From: Pseudomonadota bacterium
GTDB taxonomy: Bacteria; Desulfobacterota; Binatia; Binatales; Binataceae
DNA length: 64,000 nt
Direction: 5' to 3'
NCBI GenBank assembly: GCA_021324885.1
Contig: JAJPIF010000011.1
Location: 1-64,000 of the forward strand
Below, piece after piece: positions 1 to 8,409 of this stretch; position 1 is the stretch's first letter; every line of letters starts with the position of its first letter. Below the pieces are notes generated by a model, which worked only from the letters and a program-made list of their open reading frames with translations, had not been told where the DNA came from and did no database searches. The translations under genes and the position numbers were made by a program.

Positions 1-626
1 ATCTCGATCTCGTCGCCGTCGCGGGCCAGCGCCACTTTGCGGCAGATGGCGGCGGGCGATTTCTCCCGCCCGCCGTCATAGGTTCCCAGGGGACCGAAGA
101 TATTGTGAAAACGCGGGACGTAGGTGCTCAGGCCGTAGTCCTCGTAATAGTGGCGGCATTGACGCTCGCTGAACAGTTTCTCCCAACCGTAACCATCTTC
201 CGCATCCGCAGGATAGGCGTCGGACTCCTTGAGCGGGCTGACGTCCGGACTGCGCTGCAAATAACCCGGGTAGATGCAGGCCGACGAAGTGTACAGATAT
301 TTCCGCACTCCGTTTTGCCGCGCCGCTTCCAGCATATGGATGTTGATCAGGGTGTTATCGTGCATGATCACGGCCTTATTGGCCTCGATAAAACCGATAC
401 CACCCATGTTGGCGGCCAGGTTGTAAACCAGATCGACATTGCGCGTTGCCTGCAAACAATCGGGCCAGCGCCTCAGGTCGAGAATCTCGAACTCGTGTGC
501 CGAGGTTGATTCGTACTCCGGATATTTGAGATCGACTCCGCGCACCCACAACCCTCGGTCAACCAGATGCTTGGTCAGATGGTGACCGATAAAACCGCCA
601 GCTCCGGTAACCAGGACCCGCGGCAT
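1..626 (-). CDS. GDP-mannose 3,5-epimerase-like NAD-dependent sugar epimerase (3' end cut by the window)
   Basis: Extended short-chain dehydrogenase of the sugar nucleotide epimerase class. The protein starts at an ATG at 626 with a Rossmann glycine motif (VTGAGGFIGHH), has the NLAANMGGIGFIE segment, the SSACIYP catalytic stretch, and the YGWEK pair (Tyr and Lys of YxxxK). It continues to a RFHNIFGPLGTYDGGREK segment before the window ends. These blocks closely follow plant-type GDP-mannose 3,5-epimerase, which makes GDP-L-galactose and GDP-L-gulose; family assignment is by recall of that sequence. About 208 residues are visible of an expected ~340-370. It lies downstream of a Wza-like gene on the same strand, so a role in exopolysaccharide sugar supply is likely. 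A generic UDP-glucose 4-epimerase-family enzyme is the alternative. Confidence 0.85.
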   Translation of the reverse strand, partial: MPRVLVTGAGGFIGHHLTKHLVDRGLWVRGVDLKYPEYESTSAHEFEILDLRRWPDCLQATRNVDLVYNLAANMGGIGFIEANKAVIMHDNTLINIHMLEAARQNGVRKYLYTSSACIYPGYLQRSPDVSPLKESDAYPADAEDGYGWEKLFSERQCRHYYEDYGLSTYVPRFHNIFGPLGTYDGGREKSPAAICRKVALARDGDEIE

Positions 627-821
627 ATCGTCTTTTCCTGCATTTTTTCCTGCCTTGGCCATATTTTTTACCCAGCCACTTTTTCCGGTGGATTTTTCCA
701 GAGGCGTTGCGCCCGCCGACGGGCGCGGTCCGCGTGCTTGTGTCCATCAGTCCCGCAAGGCGCTACGTCGGCTGCGAACACCGGCCGCCGCATCCGCGGG
801 AAAATGTTGGTCGCGAATCGG

Positions 822-2018
822 CTAGAGGGCTGGCACTGGCAACATCATGCCGGTGCCAAACCTGGTCAGCAGAAAATAAAGGCTGTAGGGCACCGCTCCA
901 AGCGCGGAGCGTTGCACGATCACCACGTCGCCCGATTGCACTTGTACGTCGCGGCTTTGGCCACTTTCGACCTTGGATAGATCGACTGGCAGGGAAATTT
1001 TGTGTCCGCCCGGCGAGTCGCGAAGCACGACCGCATCGGAGCTGTAGAGTTGACCGCCAGCGGCGGTGATCGCGGCCAGCGCGGTCATCCCCGGCGTAAT
1101 CTGATAGGCGCCCGGGTTGGCCACCCATCCCTGCACCAGAACCTGGCCACGGGCGGGCACCATGATCACGTCTCCGGGCCGAACCGGAACCTCCAGCTCA
1201 CGTTGACGGCCGGTAGCGAGATTCACGTAAATCGGCGTGACGCCGCTGGACATCAATCCCGACATCAGCTGACCGGCGGAAGCGTTGGCGGAAACCGGTT
1301 GAGGTTTTTCCCGCCCCATCTGCTCCCGAGTCTCCGCTTGAGCGGCCGTCAGCGGTCCAGCCACGTTGGCCGCCGCAGTGGGTTTTGGCGATGATTGAAG
1401 ACCGGACAAAGCCTGCGCGGAGACGTTTGCGGCCCCGGGAAGAAAGATGAGAGAGCTTCCGGCCGCGTCGGATAAGCCGCCGGCTTCACCCACCAGGTCC
1501 AGAATAGTTTCGTTGCGCCGGGTGAGCGGGTATTGCCCCGGCTTATTCACCATCCCCATCACCGCGACTTGCCGGCTGGCATTCTTGCTGACGAACACGT
1601 CGACCTGCGGATCCTTCACATATCGCGAGAGCGCCTTGATGATCGCGTCGCGCGCTTCGGCTTCCGTAAGCCCCCCGACGTGCACTATCCCCGCGATGGG
1701 AAGCTCGATGTCACCCTGCGGAGAGACGCGCTCCACGGTACGCTTCTTGAGCTCGTCGACGTCTGGAACGGCGATTTCCAACTCGTCACCGGGACCCAAA
1801 CCGAATTTGGTGGAAAACTGGTCACTTTCGCGCTCCTCGATGAGCTGCTGGAGACGTTGCTGATTAGCATCGGCGCCCGAGCTGTCGTTGGACAGCGCGA
1901 GGGTGGTCGAGGGCGCGCTCTGCGTCGCGCAGGCAGAAAGAAAAAGGGCGAGCGCCACCGTCAGCACGGCCCATCTTCTCCTGGGTCGCGCAAAGGAAAT
2001 GTCGAAATCGCGCAACAA
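822..2018 (-). CDS. Wza-like polysaccharide export lipoprotein (Poly_export + SLBB)
   Basis: Outer-membrane polysaccharide export protein. A signal sequence with lipobox (LALFLSACATQ) is followed by the Poly_export segment (GLGPGDELEIAVPDVDEL, SPQGDIELPIAGIVHVGGLT) and SLBB-type beta-grasp repeats (VAVMGMVNKPGQYPLTR; VLVQGWVANPGAYQITPGMT). A C-terminal hydrophobic stretch near YSLYFLLTRFG resembles a terminal helix. Proteins of this family form the export channel for capsule or exopolysaccharide. The frame stays open up to 2177, but the DNA beyond 2119 is a transposase remnant, so the long N-terminal extension is doubtful. I place the start at a TTG near 2018; an ATG at 2114 is the alternative. 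It probably belongs to one locus with the epimerase (downstream) and the NusG paralogue (upstream). Confidence 0.85.
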   Translation of the reverse strand: MLRDFDISFARPRRRWAVLTVALALFLSACATQSAPSTTLALSNDSSGADANQQRLQQLIEERESDQFSTKFGLGPGDELEIAVPDVDELKKRTVERVSPQGDIELPIAGIVHVGGLTEAEARDAIIKALSRYVKDPQVDVFVSKNASRQVAVMGMVNKPGQYPLTRRNETILDLVGEAGGLSDAAGSSLIFLPGAANVSAQALSGLQSSPKPTAAANVAGPLTAAQAETREQMGREKPQPVSANASAGQLMSGLMSSGVTPIYVNLATGRQRELEVPVRPGDVIMVPARGQVLVQGWVANPGAYQITPGMTALAAITAAGGQLYSSDAVVLRDSPGGHKISLPVDLSKVESGQSRDVQVQSGDVVIVQRSALGAVPYSLYFLLTRFGTGMMLPVPAL

Positions 2019-2118
2019 TCCTCTACAGTGCTTTGATCCAGGCCCAATGACTGGCTGGTAGGCGAAGACGCGCCGGGCGTCAGCGGTCCTCAAGCGCCAA
2101 TGGCTAGACACCATCGTC

Positions 2119-2310
2119 TCACACCGGTTCGTCCAGATTAAGCCCAGCGAACCATCGCAGCAGCGGGTTGTAGTCAAGCTGCTCCATCAGCAGCCGCTCG
2201 CTGCGCGCCGCATACAGCATCTGCATCAACAGCGCCCGCACCAATCTCTCCAGCGCGATCGAGAGCCGTCCGCGGGCGGCTTGCACCTGAACAAAGTTCC
2301 ACCGGTCCCA
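2119..2310 (-). pseudogene. IS5/IS1182-type transposase N-terminal remnant
   Basis: Reverse-strand translation without a start codon, ending at a TGA at 2121-2119. It reads RGRLSIALERLVRALLMQ and then RSERLLMEQLDYNPLLRWF. This is the typical N-terminal DUF772 region of IS5-family transposases. The DDE catalytic part is missing, and no terminal inverted repeats were recognised. It sits between the NusG-like gene and the Wza-like gene, so an element once inserted inside the exopolysaccharide locus. Confidence 0.8.
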
Positions 2311-2440
2311 CTTCTTTGGGAAGCTCTTGGGTTAGCAATTTTTCGACAACAACCAACAAAAAGCCCACCGCCGACGCCTTCCCCAAGGCAGGTTACGGTG
2401 GACGATGGACTCAGACCTCTGCCCGTTCTCTAACCGGCTT

Positions 2441-2968
2441 TTATCCCTCCAGGGGTGCCAGCAATTTCGCGGGCAGCACCACGCGTGTCTCGCGGCCCAT
2501 GATTCGCAACAGAATCGCAACTCGTTCCGCTCCCGAAAGAGTCCGCTCAAAGACGGCCTCGAAGTCTCGAAACGGTCCGTCCATCACCTGAACGCGTTGT
2601 TTCGGCGCAAACGCACGCTGCGGCAACTCAATCGGCCCGCGCGAGCAGCGCAGTTTAAGTTCATCGATGATCGGTTGCGGTACGATCGCCGCTTCACCCC
2701 CGACAACGACCACCTCCCGTATGCCGGGCGTACAGCGAAGCGTCGCACTTTCATGCTCGAGATCGAGCAGCGCAAAAAGGTAGCAGGGAAAAAGCGGAGC
2801 GACCGACTCTGCCAGCCGACCCCAACGGCGTATGCGCACCCGTATCAGCGGCAATAGCACGTCGGCGGCAAACCGACCGACCTGGTCCCGCGCCCGCCGC
2901 TCCTCACCTGCTTTGGTGCGCAGCAGATACCAGTTTTCATCCCCAATCACGTTCCTGCCCTGCACCAT
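2441..2968 (-). CDS. RfaH/UpxY-like specialised NusG antiterminator
   Basis: A 175-residue NusG-family protein. The N-terminal NGN domain (about residues 10-110) shows NWYLLRTKAGEERRAR and LFPCYLFALLDLE, and the KOW-type C-terminal domain (about 120-170) shows KQRVQVMDGPFRDFEAVFER. NusG paralogues of this kind load on RNA polymerase and carry it through long exopolysaccharide or LPS operons. Its position directly upstream of the Wza-like gene, on the same strand, fits that role. A GTG at 2965 is an alternative start. An IS remnant now separates it from the Wza-like gene. Confidence 0.88.
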   Translation of the reverse strand: MVQGRNVIGDENWYLLRTKAGEERRARDQVGRFAADVLLPLIRVRIRRWGRLAESVAPLFPCYLFALLDLEHESATLRCTPGIREVVVVGGEAAIVPQPIIDELKLRCSRGPIELPQRAFAPKQRVQVMDGPFRDFEAVFERTLSGAERVAILLRIMGRETRVVLPAKLLAPLEG

Positions 2969-3013
2969 CAGTTTATTTCTGCTCCCTCACCGCCGCTGCG
3001 CCTCACGATCCAT

Positions 3014-3352
3014 GTGCTGAGCCGGAAGTCCGGAATCAGCTGTCATACTGCCGCTTCGGCTCTCCTTCTTTCGACGTTGGGTGTTATCGTCGAAGTGGTA
3101 ATAGAAGGATGGGAACACTGGGATGACTTTGGGAAAACGGGTTGGAAACCGGCAAACCCGAAACTGGGGTTCGGTATTTTGATTATATCCCTTGCTCTTG
3201 AGGTCATCTTCAATGAGCGTTTAGCGAGAGAATCCATTAATACCCAATTTAGAACCGCGCAAATTGAACACGAATACGGCCCCCGAAAATTAACTCCTGA
3301 CCAAATTGCAGCCCTGGTTTGTCTTTGCGCCGGGCAGTGTCCTCCACCTTAA
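3014..3352 (+). CDS. hypothetical two-helix membrane protein, possibly truncated
   Basis: Not recognised with certainty. The 112-residue GTG-start frame has two hydrophobic segments (about residues 14-32 and 52-66), then a charged stretch with NERLARESINTQFRTAQIE and RKLTPDQIAAL. I recall longer bacterial hypothetical proteins with a similar membrane hairpin, coiled-coil stretch and 'LTPDQ' motif, so this may be a shortened or frameshifted relative. Its base composition is more AT-rich than its neighbours, which hints at acquired DNA. No good ribosome-binding site was seen. Confidence 0.4.
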   Translation: MLSRKSGISCHTAASALLLSTLGVIVEVVIEGWEHWDDFGKTGWKPANPKLGFGILIISLALEVIFNERLARESINTQFRTAQIEHEYGPRKLTPDQIAALVCLCAGQCPPP

Positions 3353-3419
3353 GGTCGGCCGATCGCTGTCGCAAAGATTGGGTCCACCTCAGTCCGTCGG
3401 CGAGCATAGCCGACTGGGG

Positions 3420-4001
3420 CTACAGCGCCGGGCTACTGGTCGAACTGCTGCCGCTGAATCCGCCTGCTGCCGCAATTCCACCCACCACGCCACCTATCAC
3501 AACTACGCTGCCACCAACGACCAGCGCGGTGGTGCTGATTCCACCCAGGGTGCCGCCGACTACCTGAGTGAGGGCGCCGTTTGCAGCCAGCGCGGGCTCG
3601 CCCTGCGCATACTGCAGGCCCGGCGTCGCGAATGCCAACGCTTCCGCCGTTTTGGAGACCACCCAGTCGACCGTCAGCCCGTTGCTTGCGAGCGCTACCA
3701 CGCCCTCACCGCCCCGAAAGCTGGCGCTCTCGGGCTGCAGCTTTAACGAATAATCGCCGGGCGGCAAATCCCTGACTACATATGATCCATCAGCGGCGAT
3801 TTGTACGATCCGGCTGAGCGCGCGCGATGGCGCCGCAACAGTTCCCGCGCGCATGAAAGTTGTCACGGCGATTTTTGCGCCACTGACCAGCTTGCCGTCG
3901 GTTGTGTGAACGACGCCTTGAATTGTGGCGCAAAACGCCGGTGACACCGCCGCCATCGCCATCGCTATCGCACCCAAAATTCCGGGTAACCGTCGCATCA
4001 T
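3420..4001 (-). CDS. secreted carboxypeptidase-regulatory-like domain protein
   Basis: Small exported protein. Two adjacent ATGs at 4001 and 3998 follow an AGAGG box, and the signal peptide (RRLPGILGAIAMAMAAVSPAFCA) begins there; the open frame upstream of it is not likely coding. The mature part has a transthyretin-like/CarboxypepD_reg pattern: IQGVVHTTDGKLVSGAKIAV, then DGSYVVRDLPPGDYSLKLQP. The C-terminus is a glycine/valine-rich hydrophobic stretch (VVGGSVVVIGGVVGGIAAAGG) ending in serines, possibly a membrane anchor. Function unknown; such domains are common in surface and outer-membrane proteins. It may belong to the exopolysaccharide neighbourhood. Confidence 0.7.
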   Translation of the reverse strand: MMRRLPGILGAIAMAMAAVSPAFCATIQGVVHTTDGKLVSGAKIAVTTFMRAGTVAAPSRALSRIVQIAADGSYVVRDLPPGDYSLKLQPESASFRGGEGVVALASNGLTVDWVVSKTAEALAFATPGLQYAQGEPALAANGALTQVVGGTLGGISTTALVVGGSVVVIGGVVGGIAAAGGFSGSSSTSSPAL

Positions 4002-4476
4002 TGGGCGATACCTCTTTAGGATCGAAGGAGCCGCTAAAGCGGCATTCAATTGATTGCACTCTCTGAAGGTGACGCGCAAAAAGGCAAATTCCCCTTCCGG
4101 CGTGAACCGCCGGCACGCTTATCTCCACAGCCCGCAGCACCATCCGCGTCGAACTGTCGCACGCGAAATAACATGCGGATGCTTTTAATGACAGGCATGG
4201 TAGGTCTTAACGACTCAGGCGTCAAGAGGAAAGTTTAAAATCGAATTTATAGTTGAGTTTGAAGTAGTGACGCGCAGGAGTTTACCGGTGATATTTGCTG
4301 CGAAGCATTGCAGGAATGAACAGCAGCTTGTGCGTGGACGCGATAAGTGATGGATGGATGTCACGAATCATATTGGTAAGTTCGTCTGTGCAATTTAAGA
4401 CCTCCTCTGACAGCCGGTTGTGAGGTTCCCGCAGCGTTCGCTTGGAGTTGTTTGATTGTCGGAGGTCGGTTGGCCG
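4002..4476. other. intergenic stretch without a supported gene
   Basis: About 475 bases between the divergent carboxypeptidase-regulatory-like gene and the metallopeptidase. It presumably holds both promoters. Parts around 4220-4400 are AT-richer than the genes. No RNA gene, riboswitch or repeat was recognised. Confidence 0.5.
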
Positions 4477-6000
4477 ATGGCCGCAAGCGTCACAAAGTGG
4501 ATTTACGCTATTAGCGTGAGACGTAAAAGCAAGGTATTGGCAACGCGCGGTTTTTTCTCGACCGGCTGTCGCGGCAGCAGCCGACTCGATGCGCTGGGCC
4601 TGGTCCTATCGTTGCTCACGGTTTTGTCAGGATGTGCTTATCTGAGCTCGCGCGAGCAGAACCTGATCCTGGCCGATGCCATCTCGGTGAGGCAGCGAGT
4701 AGAGGTCATTCGCGAACTGACTTTCGCGGATCCTCCCGCCGTACGAGTCGAATCACGAGCGCAAGCTGCGGCAATCCTCGCGCGGCAGATTTCCGCGGCC
4801 GACGCTCGGCGGCTGCAGCTCGCTGCACGAGTCGGCGCTCTGATCGGCCTGTACGACCCCGGAGTGGATTTGCGGCACGCAACCCTGCAGGCATGGCGCG
4901 AACACGTGGTGGGCTTTTACGACTCCGCCGACTCCGCGATGGTGCTGGTGCACAAACCGTTTGGCTTGGCAAACCTCGAGCTTTTCCCCGCAATCCGCCA
5001 GCCGCCGCGCACCGTGCTGCTGGCACATGAATTCACGCACGCATTGCAGGACCAGAATTTCGCCCTCACACGACGCCTCGCATCGTTGAGCAACAACGAC
5101 GATCGCGCCCTGGCGTTGAAGAGCGTCGCGGAGGGTGACGCGACCATCAGCGGCTATGCGTGCTGGTGGGGCGCTGTGGATCGGGCCAAACTTGACCAAC
5201 TGGTGGCCCGTTACGCGGCCCTTGTCACCGCTTCGCGCCGCGGAGATAGCGCTTCGCTGCCCGGGCCGCTGATCTTTCAATATGCCTACGGCGTGCCATT
5301 TGTCGCGCAAGCCTACCGTCGCGGCGGATGGCTCGCCGTTGACCGGCTCTATCGCGATCCGTCCCTCTCCACCCAGGAACTGATGCATCCGCAACTCTAC
5401 TTGCGCGGCGCGACGGGCAGCACGATTACTACACCCCTGGAGGACTGGCCTGATGTTCCCGGTTGGCAACGGGTTTATGAAAACACGGTTGGCGAGTACC
5501 AGCTCTATCGGCTGTTGCGGCGGCTGGCTGTACCCGAGGAGCAAACGCAAACACTTTCACGAGCCTGGGCCGCGGATCGGATAGGCGCCTTTACCCATGG
5601 CTCCTCCGGCCTGAGCATCTTATGGCTGATCGTCTTTCGCGATCTCGCAAGTTCGCGCCTTTTCGCCACTGTTTACCGCAATGCCCTCAAGCGTCATCTT
5701 GACCTGTCCATTCCTTTCCAACTGGGCGAGCAGGGCACGGCAGTGGAGGTAGCGATCGGTCCGGGCGCCGCGGCTTTGATGCCGGAATTCCATTTTCCCG
5801 GCGGCGCAGTAATTCGGCGGAAAAGTTTGAAAGGTCCTGATGGACGCGAGCCTGGGTGCGATAGAGATGGCGCGGGGGGTAGGGCGGCGGTGGGTGAAGC
5901 GCGGGAGGAGCGCAGTCAACTCTGCTGCGAACGCGCGCACCTGGCGCGCACCGTCGGCAACTTCGGGACGCGCAGTCGCTCCACCACCTTCAGTTCGTAG
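4477..6000 (+). CDS. putative zinc-metallopeptidase lipoprotein with altered 3' end
   Basis: Exported lipoprotein: a hydrophobic segment with lipobox (LLTVLSGCAYLSS) lies about 45-60 residues in. A zinc-protease motif AHEFTHALQDQ supplies HExxH, and a later Glu in VAEGDATISGY could be the third ligand. The HExxHxLQDQ form is typical of a group of uncharacterised bacterial metallopeptidases. I use the ATG at 4477, with GGAGG 12 bases upstream; a TTG at 4456 is the alternative. The protein looks family-like up to FPGGAVIRRKSL. The last ~50 residues are compositionally odd and overlap an IS110 remnant on the opposite strand, so the native C-terminus was probably replaced. Substrate unknown. Confidence 0.7.
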   Translation: MAASVTKWIYAISVRRKSKVLATRGFFSTGCRGSSRLDALGLVLSLLTVLSGCAYLSSREQNLILADAISVRQRVEVIRELTFADPPAVRVESRAQAAAILARQISAADARRLQLAARVGALIGLYDPGVDLRHATLQAWREHVVGFYDSADSAMVLVHKPFGLANLELFPAIRQPPRTVLLAHEFTHALQDQNFALTRRLASLSNNDDRALALKSVAEGDATISGYACWWGAVDRAKLDQLVARYAALVTASRRGDSASLPGPLIFQYAYGVPFVAQAYRRGGWLAVDRLYRDPSLSTQELMHPQLYLRGATGSTITTPLEDWPDVPGWQRVYENTVGEYQLYRLLRRLAVPEEQTQTLSRAWAADRIGAFTHGSSGLSILWLIVFRDLASSRLFATVYRNALKRHLDLSIPFQLGEQGTAVEVAIGPGAAALMPEFHFPGGAVIRRKSLKGPDGREPGCDRDGAGGRAAVGEAREERSQLCCERAHLARTVGNFGTRSRSTTFSS

Positions 6001-6047
6001 CCGCCCGTGGCCTCGAGCACGAATCCCGGCTGCCTGCGTGAAACCAT
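5840..6047 (-). pseudogene. frameshifted IS110-family transposase remnant
   Basis: Reverse-strand reading gives GFVLEATGGYELKVVERL from about 6030 to 5965. This is the signature IS110 segment (EATGGYE), but the frame ends at a stop at 5918-5916. A one-base shift near 5950 restores ARQVRAFAAELTALL, the block that normally follows. Both the N-terminal DEDD start and the C-terminal part are missing. The remnant overlaps the 3' tail of the metallopeptidase gene, which suggests an old insertion there. Confidence 0.72.
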
Positions 6048-6416
6048 CGCCGCCTTTCCCTTGCAGGCTTTGGTATACATTTTTGTACCGTCGTTGGCCG
6101 TGAGCGGTTGACTGCGCTCAATATTTGCTGGTTGTATAATAAGTAAGCCTTCCGCCGGAAAAGCGCTCCCAAAGGTCTGGCTCGTGACGATCGGGCGCCG
6201 GGAGGGCGCCAGCGGGCGGCGATGATTTGGCGATCGGAACGCCCGTTATAGTTGCTGGCTGATACATTGTTCGCTAGTTAGATAACAAGTTTTCGGGGAT
6301 CGCCCGGACCACCAAACGTCGAATCGGGGCCCAGCCGGACCGCGGCGCGGCTGGCGCAACTGACGATTGGCGGCATTCGCCAATTGAACGAAGCGCGGCA
6401 TGAGCAAGGAGACTTT
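6048..6416. other. intergenic stretch without a supported gene
   Basis: About 370 bases between the IS110 remnant and the LLM oxidoreductase. An AT-rich portion lies around 6115-6150 and another around 6250-6295; the latter may hold the promoter of the catabolic run. No gene, repeat or structured RNA recognised. Confidence 0.4.
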
Positions 6417-7556
6417 ATGAACGTAGGTTATGTGCCCGTCATCACGGCGGTGGGCGATTCGAAATCCGACCTCCAGCTTTATGACGAGGCGATGAAACTG
6501 GCCGACATGGCGGAGCCGCTGGGTTTCGATTCCCTGTGGAGCCTCGAACACCATTTCACCGGCTACTCGATGATCCCCAATCCGGTCCAGTTCCTGACCT
6601 ATTACGCAGGGCGCACCCGTACGATTCGCCTCGGCACGGCGGTAATCGTTCTGCCCTGGCACGATCCGGTGCGAATCGCGGAAGAAATCGCGATGCTCGA
6701 CGTGATGTCGGGCGGGCGGACGCTGTTCGGGTTTGGCCGCGGCGCCGGTTCGGTCGAGTACGAGGGCTTGCGCGTGCCGATGGAGGAGTCGCGCGACCGC
6801 TTCGCCGAAATCGCCACGATCGTGCGCCTGGCGCTGACGCAAAAGCGTTTTTCCTACGACGGCAAATACTACAGGATTCCCGAAACCTCGATCCGCCCTC
6901 AACCGATATCCAATCCCGTCGAGCGCTTCTTTGCGTCATCGGTCAGTCCCGAATCGGCCGAACTGATGGCCAAAATGGGTTTCGGCATGATGATTATCGG
7001 ACAGAAGGATTGGGAGTCCGCCGCGATCGATATCCAGCATTACCGGGCCACGGCCGCCGCCTGCGGCCATCCGGTGCGTCCCGTGATGGCGCTGGCCAAC
7101 GTGATTGTGGCCGAGGATCCGTCGGAGGCGCGCGACCTTGCCCGCACCCATCTGCGCGTTTACATGAAGACGATCGACGACCATTACCGCTTCTCCGACG
7201 GGCATCTGGCCGGGCTCAAGGGCTACGAATTTTACTCCAGGATGGCGAAAACCTACAGCAAGACAAAGGCGCCCAAAGAAAATCGCGAAGCGCCGGCGGC
7301 CGCGGATCCAGCAAAGAAGAAGGCGGGCGACCTCAACGTGACCGGCACGCCGGCCGAGGCGCTGGAGAAACTGCGCTACATCCATGAGCTGACCGGCGCC
7401 AGCGATTTTCTGGGCCAATTCTGCGTCGGCGGCCTGTCCTTCGAGAATACCCGGCGCAGCATGAGGCTTTTTGCCGAAAAGATCGCCCCCGTGCTCAGGA
7501 ACGATCCGGCCTTCGCCCCGCGGATCAGCGACGAGCGGCCGGCGGCGAACGCTTGA
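6417..7556 (+). CDS. LLM-class flavin-dependent oxidoreductase
   Basis: Bacterial luciferase-like monooxygenase fold (TIM barrel, usually using FMNH2 or F420). The N-terminus (NVGYVPVITAV) and segments GFDSLWSLEHHFTGYS, RTIRLGTAVIVLPWHDPVRI and GGRTLFGFGRGAGSVEYEG are classic for the family. A strong AAGGAG box six bases before the ATG at 6417 sets the start; the frame also opens upstream at 6384. At 380 residues it is normal length. The C-terminal half has a charged insertion around KTKAPKENREAPAAADPAKKK. The next gene, an enoyl-CoA hydratase, starts at once, so the two are likely co-transcribed. Substrate unknown; a role in oxidising a hydrophobic or aromatic compound is inference. Confidence 0.85.
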   Translation: MNVGYVPVITAVGDSKSDLQLYDEAMKLADMAEPLGFDSLWSLEHHFTGYSMIPNPVQFLTYYAGRTRTIRLGTAVIVLPWHDPVRIAEEIAMLDVMSGGRTLFGFGRGAGSVEYEGLRVPMEESRDRFAEIATIVRLALTQKRFSYDGKYYRIPETSIRPQPISNPVERFFASSVSPESAELMAKMGFGMMIIGQKDWESAAIDIQHYRATAAACGHPVRPVMALANVIVAEDPSEARDLARTHLRVYMKTIDDHYRFSDGHLAGLKGYEFYSRMAKTYSKTKAPKENREAPAAADPAKKKAGDLNVTGTPAEALEKLRYIHELTGASDFLGQFCVGGLSFENTRRSMRLFAEKIAPVLRNDPAFAPRISDERPAANA

Positions 7557-7573
7557 ACCAGGCGATCCCGGTC

Positions 7574-8389
7574 ATGACAGACTATAAAAACATCCTGTAT
7601 GAAAAGCCGGCCGACAAGGTACTGCGCATTACGCTGAATCGGCCGGAGCGAATGAATGCGATGTCGCCGCAACTGCTCCATGAACTCGACCACGCGATGG
7701 ACGAGTTCGAGCAGGACCCCGATCTGAGCGTGATGATTATCCGCGGGGCGGGACGCTCGTTCTGCGCGGGCTACGACCTTGGTATCGATCAAAAACGCGG
7801 AAGCGGTTCGCGGATCATGCGCGATCGCGCGGCGATGCAGGACCTGGTGCGGCGCTGGATGCGGCTGTGGTCGCTGCTCAAGCCGACCATCGCGCAGGTC
7901 CACGGCCATTGTATCGCCGGCGGCACCGAACTGGCGGGACATTGCGATTTGGTGTTCGCCTCCGACGATGCCATGTTCGGCAATCAGCCGGGACGCACGA
8001 TGGGGATTCTGCCGACCATGTCGATGTGGCCGACCCTGATGGGTCCGCGGCGCACCAAGGAGCTGTTCTTCACCGGCGATCCGTTCACGGCCCGCCAGGC
8101 GCATGAATGGGGCCTGGTCAATCGCGTCTTCCCGCGCGATCAGCTCGACCGCGGCACGTTGGAATACGCACAGCGCGTGGCGATGGTCTCGGCGGAGTTG
8201 CTCATGCTGCACAAGGCAGCGGTCAACCGCTGGCTTGAGGTAACCGGGATCAGGGCGGCGGAACAATCAGCGGCGGACCTTGACGTAATCGCGCATGAGA
8301 CCGACACCGTGCGCAACTGGATGCGCATGATCAGGGAGAAGGGGCTCAAGGCTGCGCTGGAGGCCAGAGACGGTCCGTTCAGGAGATAG
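7574..8389 (+). CDS. enoyl-CoA hydratase/isomerase family protein
   Basis: Crotonase-fold enzyme. It shows the N-terminal LRITLNRPERMNAMS block, the oxyanion-hole motif SFCAGYDLGID, and the second block HGHCIAGGTELAGHCDLVF. Glu in GGTELAG aligns with one crotonase catalytic Glu; the second Glu position is less clear (NQPGRTMGILPTM), so hydratase versus other crotonase chemistry is open. The ATG at 7574 is 17 bases after the upstream stop; a TTG at 7553 overlapping that stop is possible. Operon with the LLM oxidoreductase and probably the TetR gene downstream. Likely works on CoA-activated intermediates of a degradation pathway. Confidence 0.85.
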   Translation: MTDYKNILYEKPADKVLRITLNRPERMNAMSPQLLHELDHAMDEFEQDPDLSVMIIRGAGRSFCAGYDLGIDQKRGSGSRIMRDRAAMQDLVRRWMRLWSLLKPTIAQVHGHCIAGGTELAGHCDLVFASDDAMFGNQPGRTMGILPTMSMWPTLMGPRRTKELFFTGDPFTARQAHEWGLVNRVFPRDQLDRGTLEYAQRVAMVSAELLMLHKAAVNRWLEVTGIRAAEQSAADLDVIAHETDTVRNWMRMIREKGLKAALEARDGPFRR

Positions 8390-8409
8390 GCGCGCTGCGG
8401 CGCAAGCGA

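Noticed and set aside
2174-2386. 70-residue minus-strand frame starting MGKASAVG
   Set aside because: Overlaps the IS5-type remnant in another frame; the transposase-like reading is the better explanation.
5840-6103. 87-residue plus-strand frame after the metallopeptidase
   Set aside because: Covers the IS110 remnant and has no motifs; explained by the reverse-strand reading.
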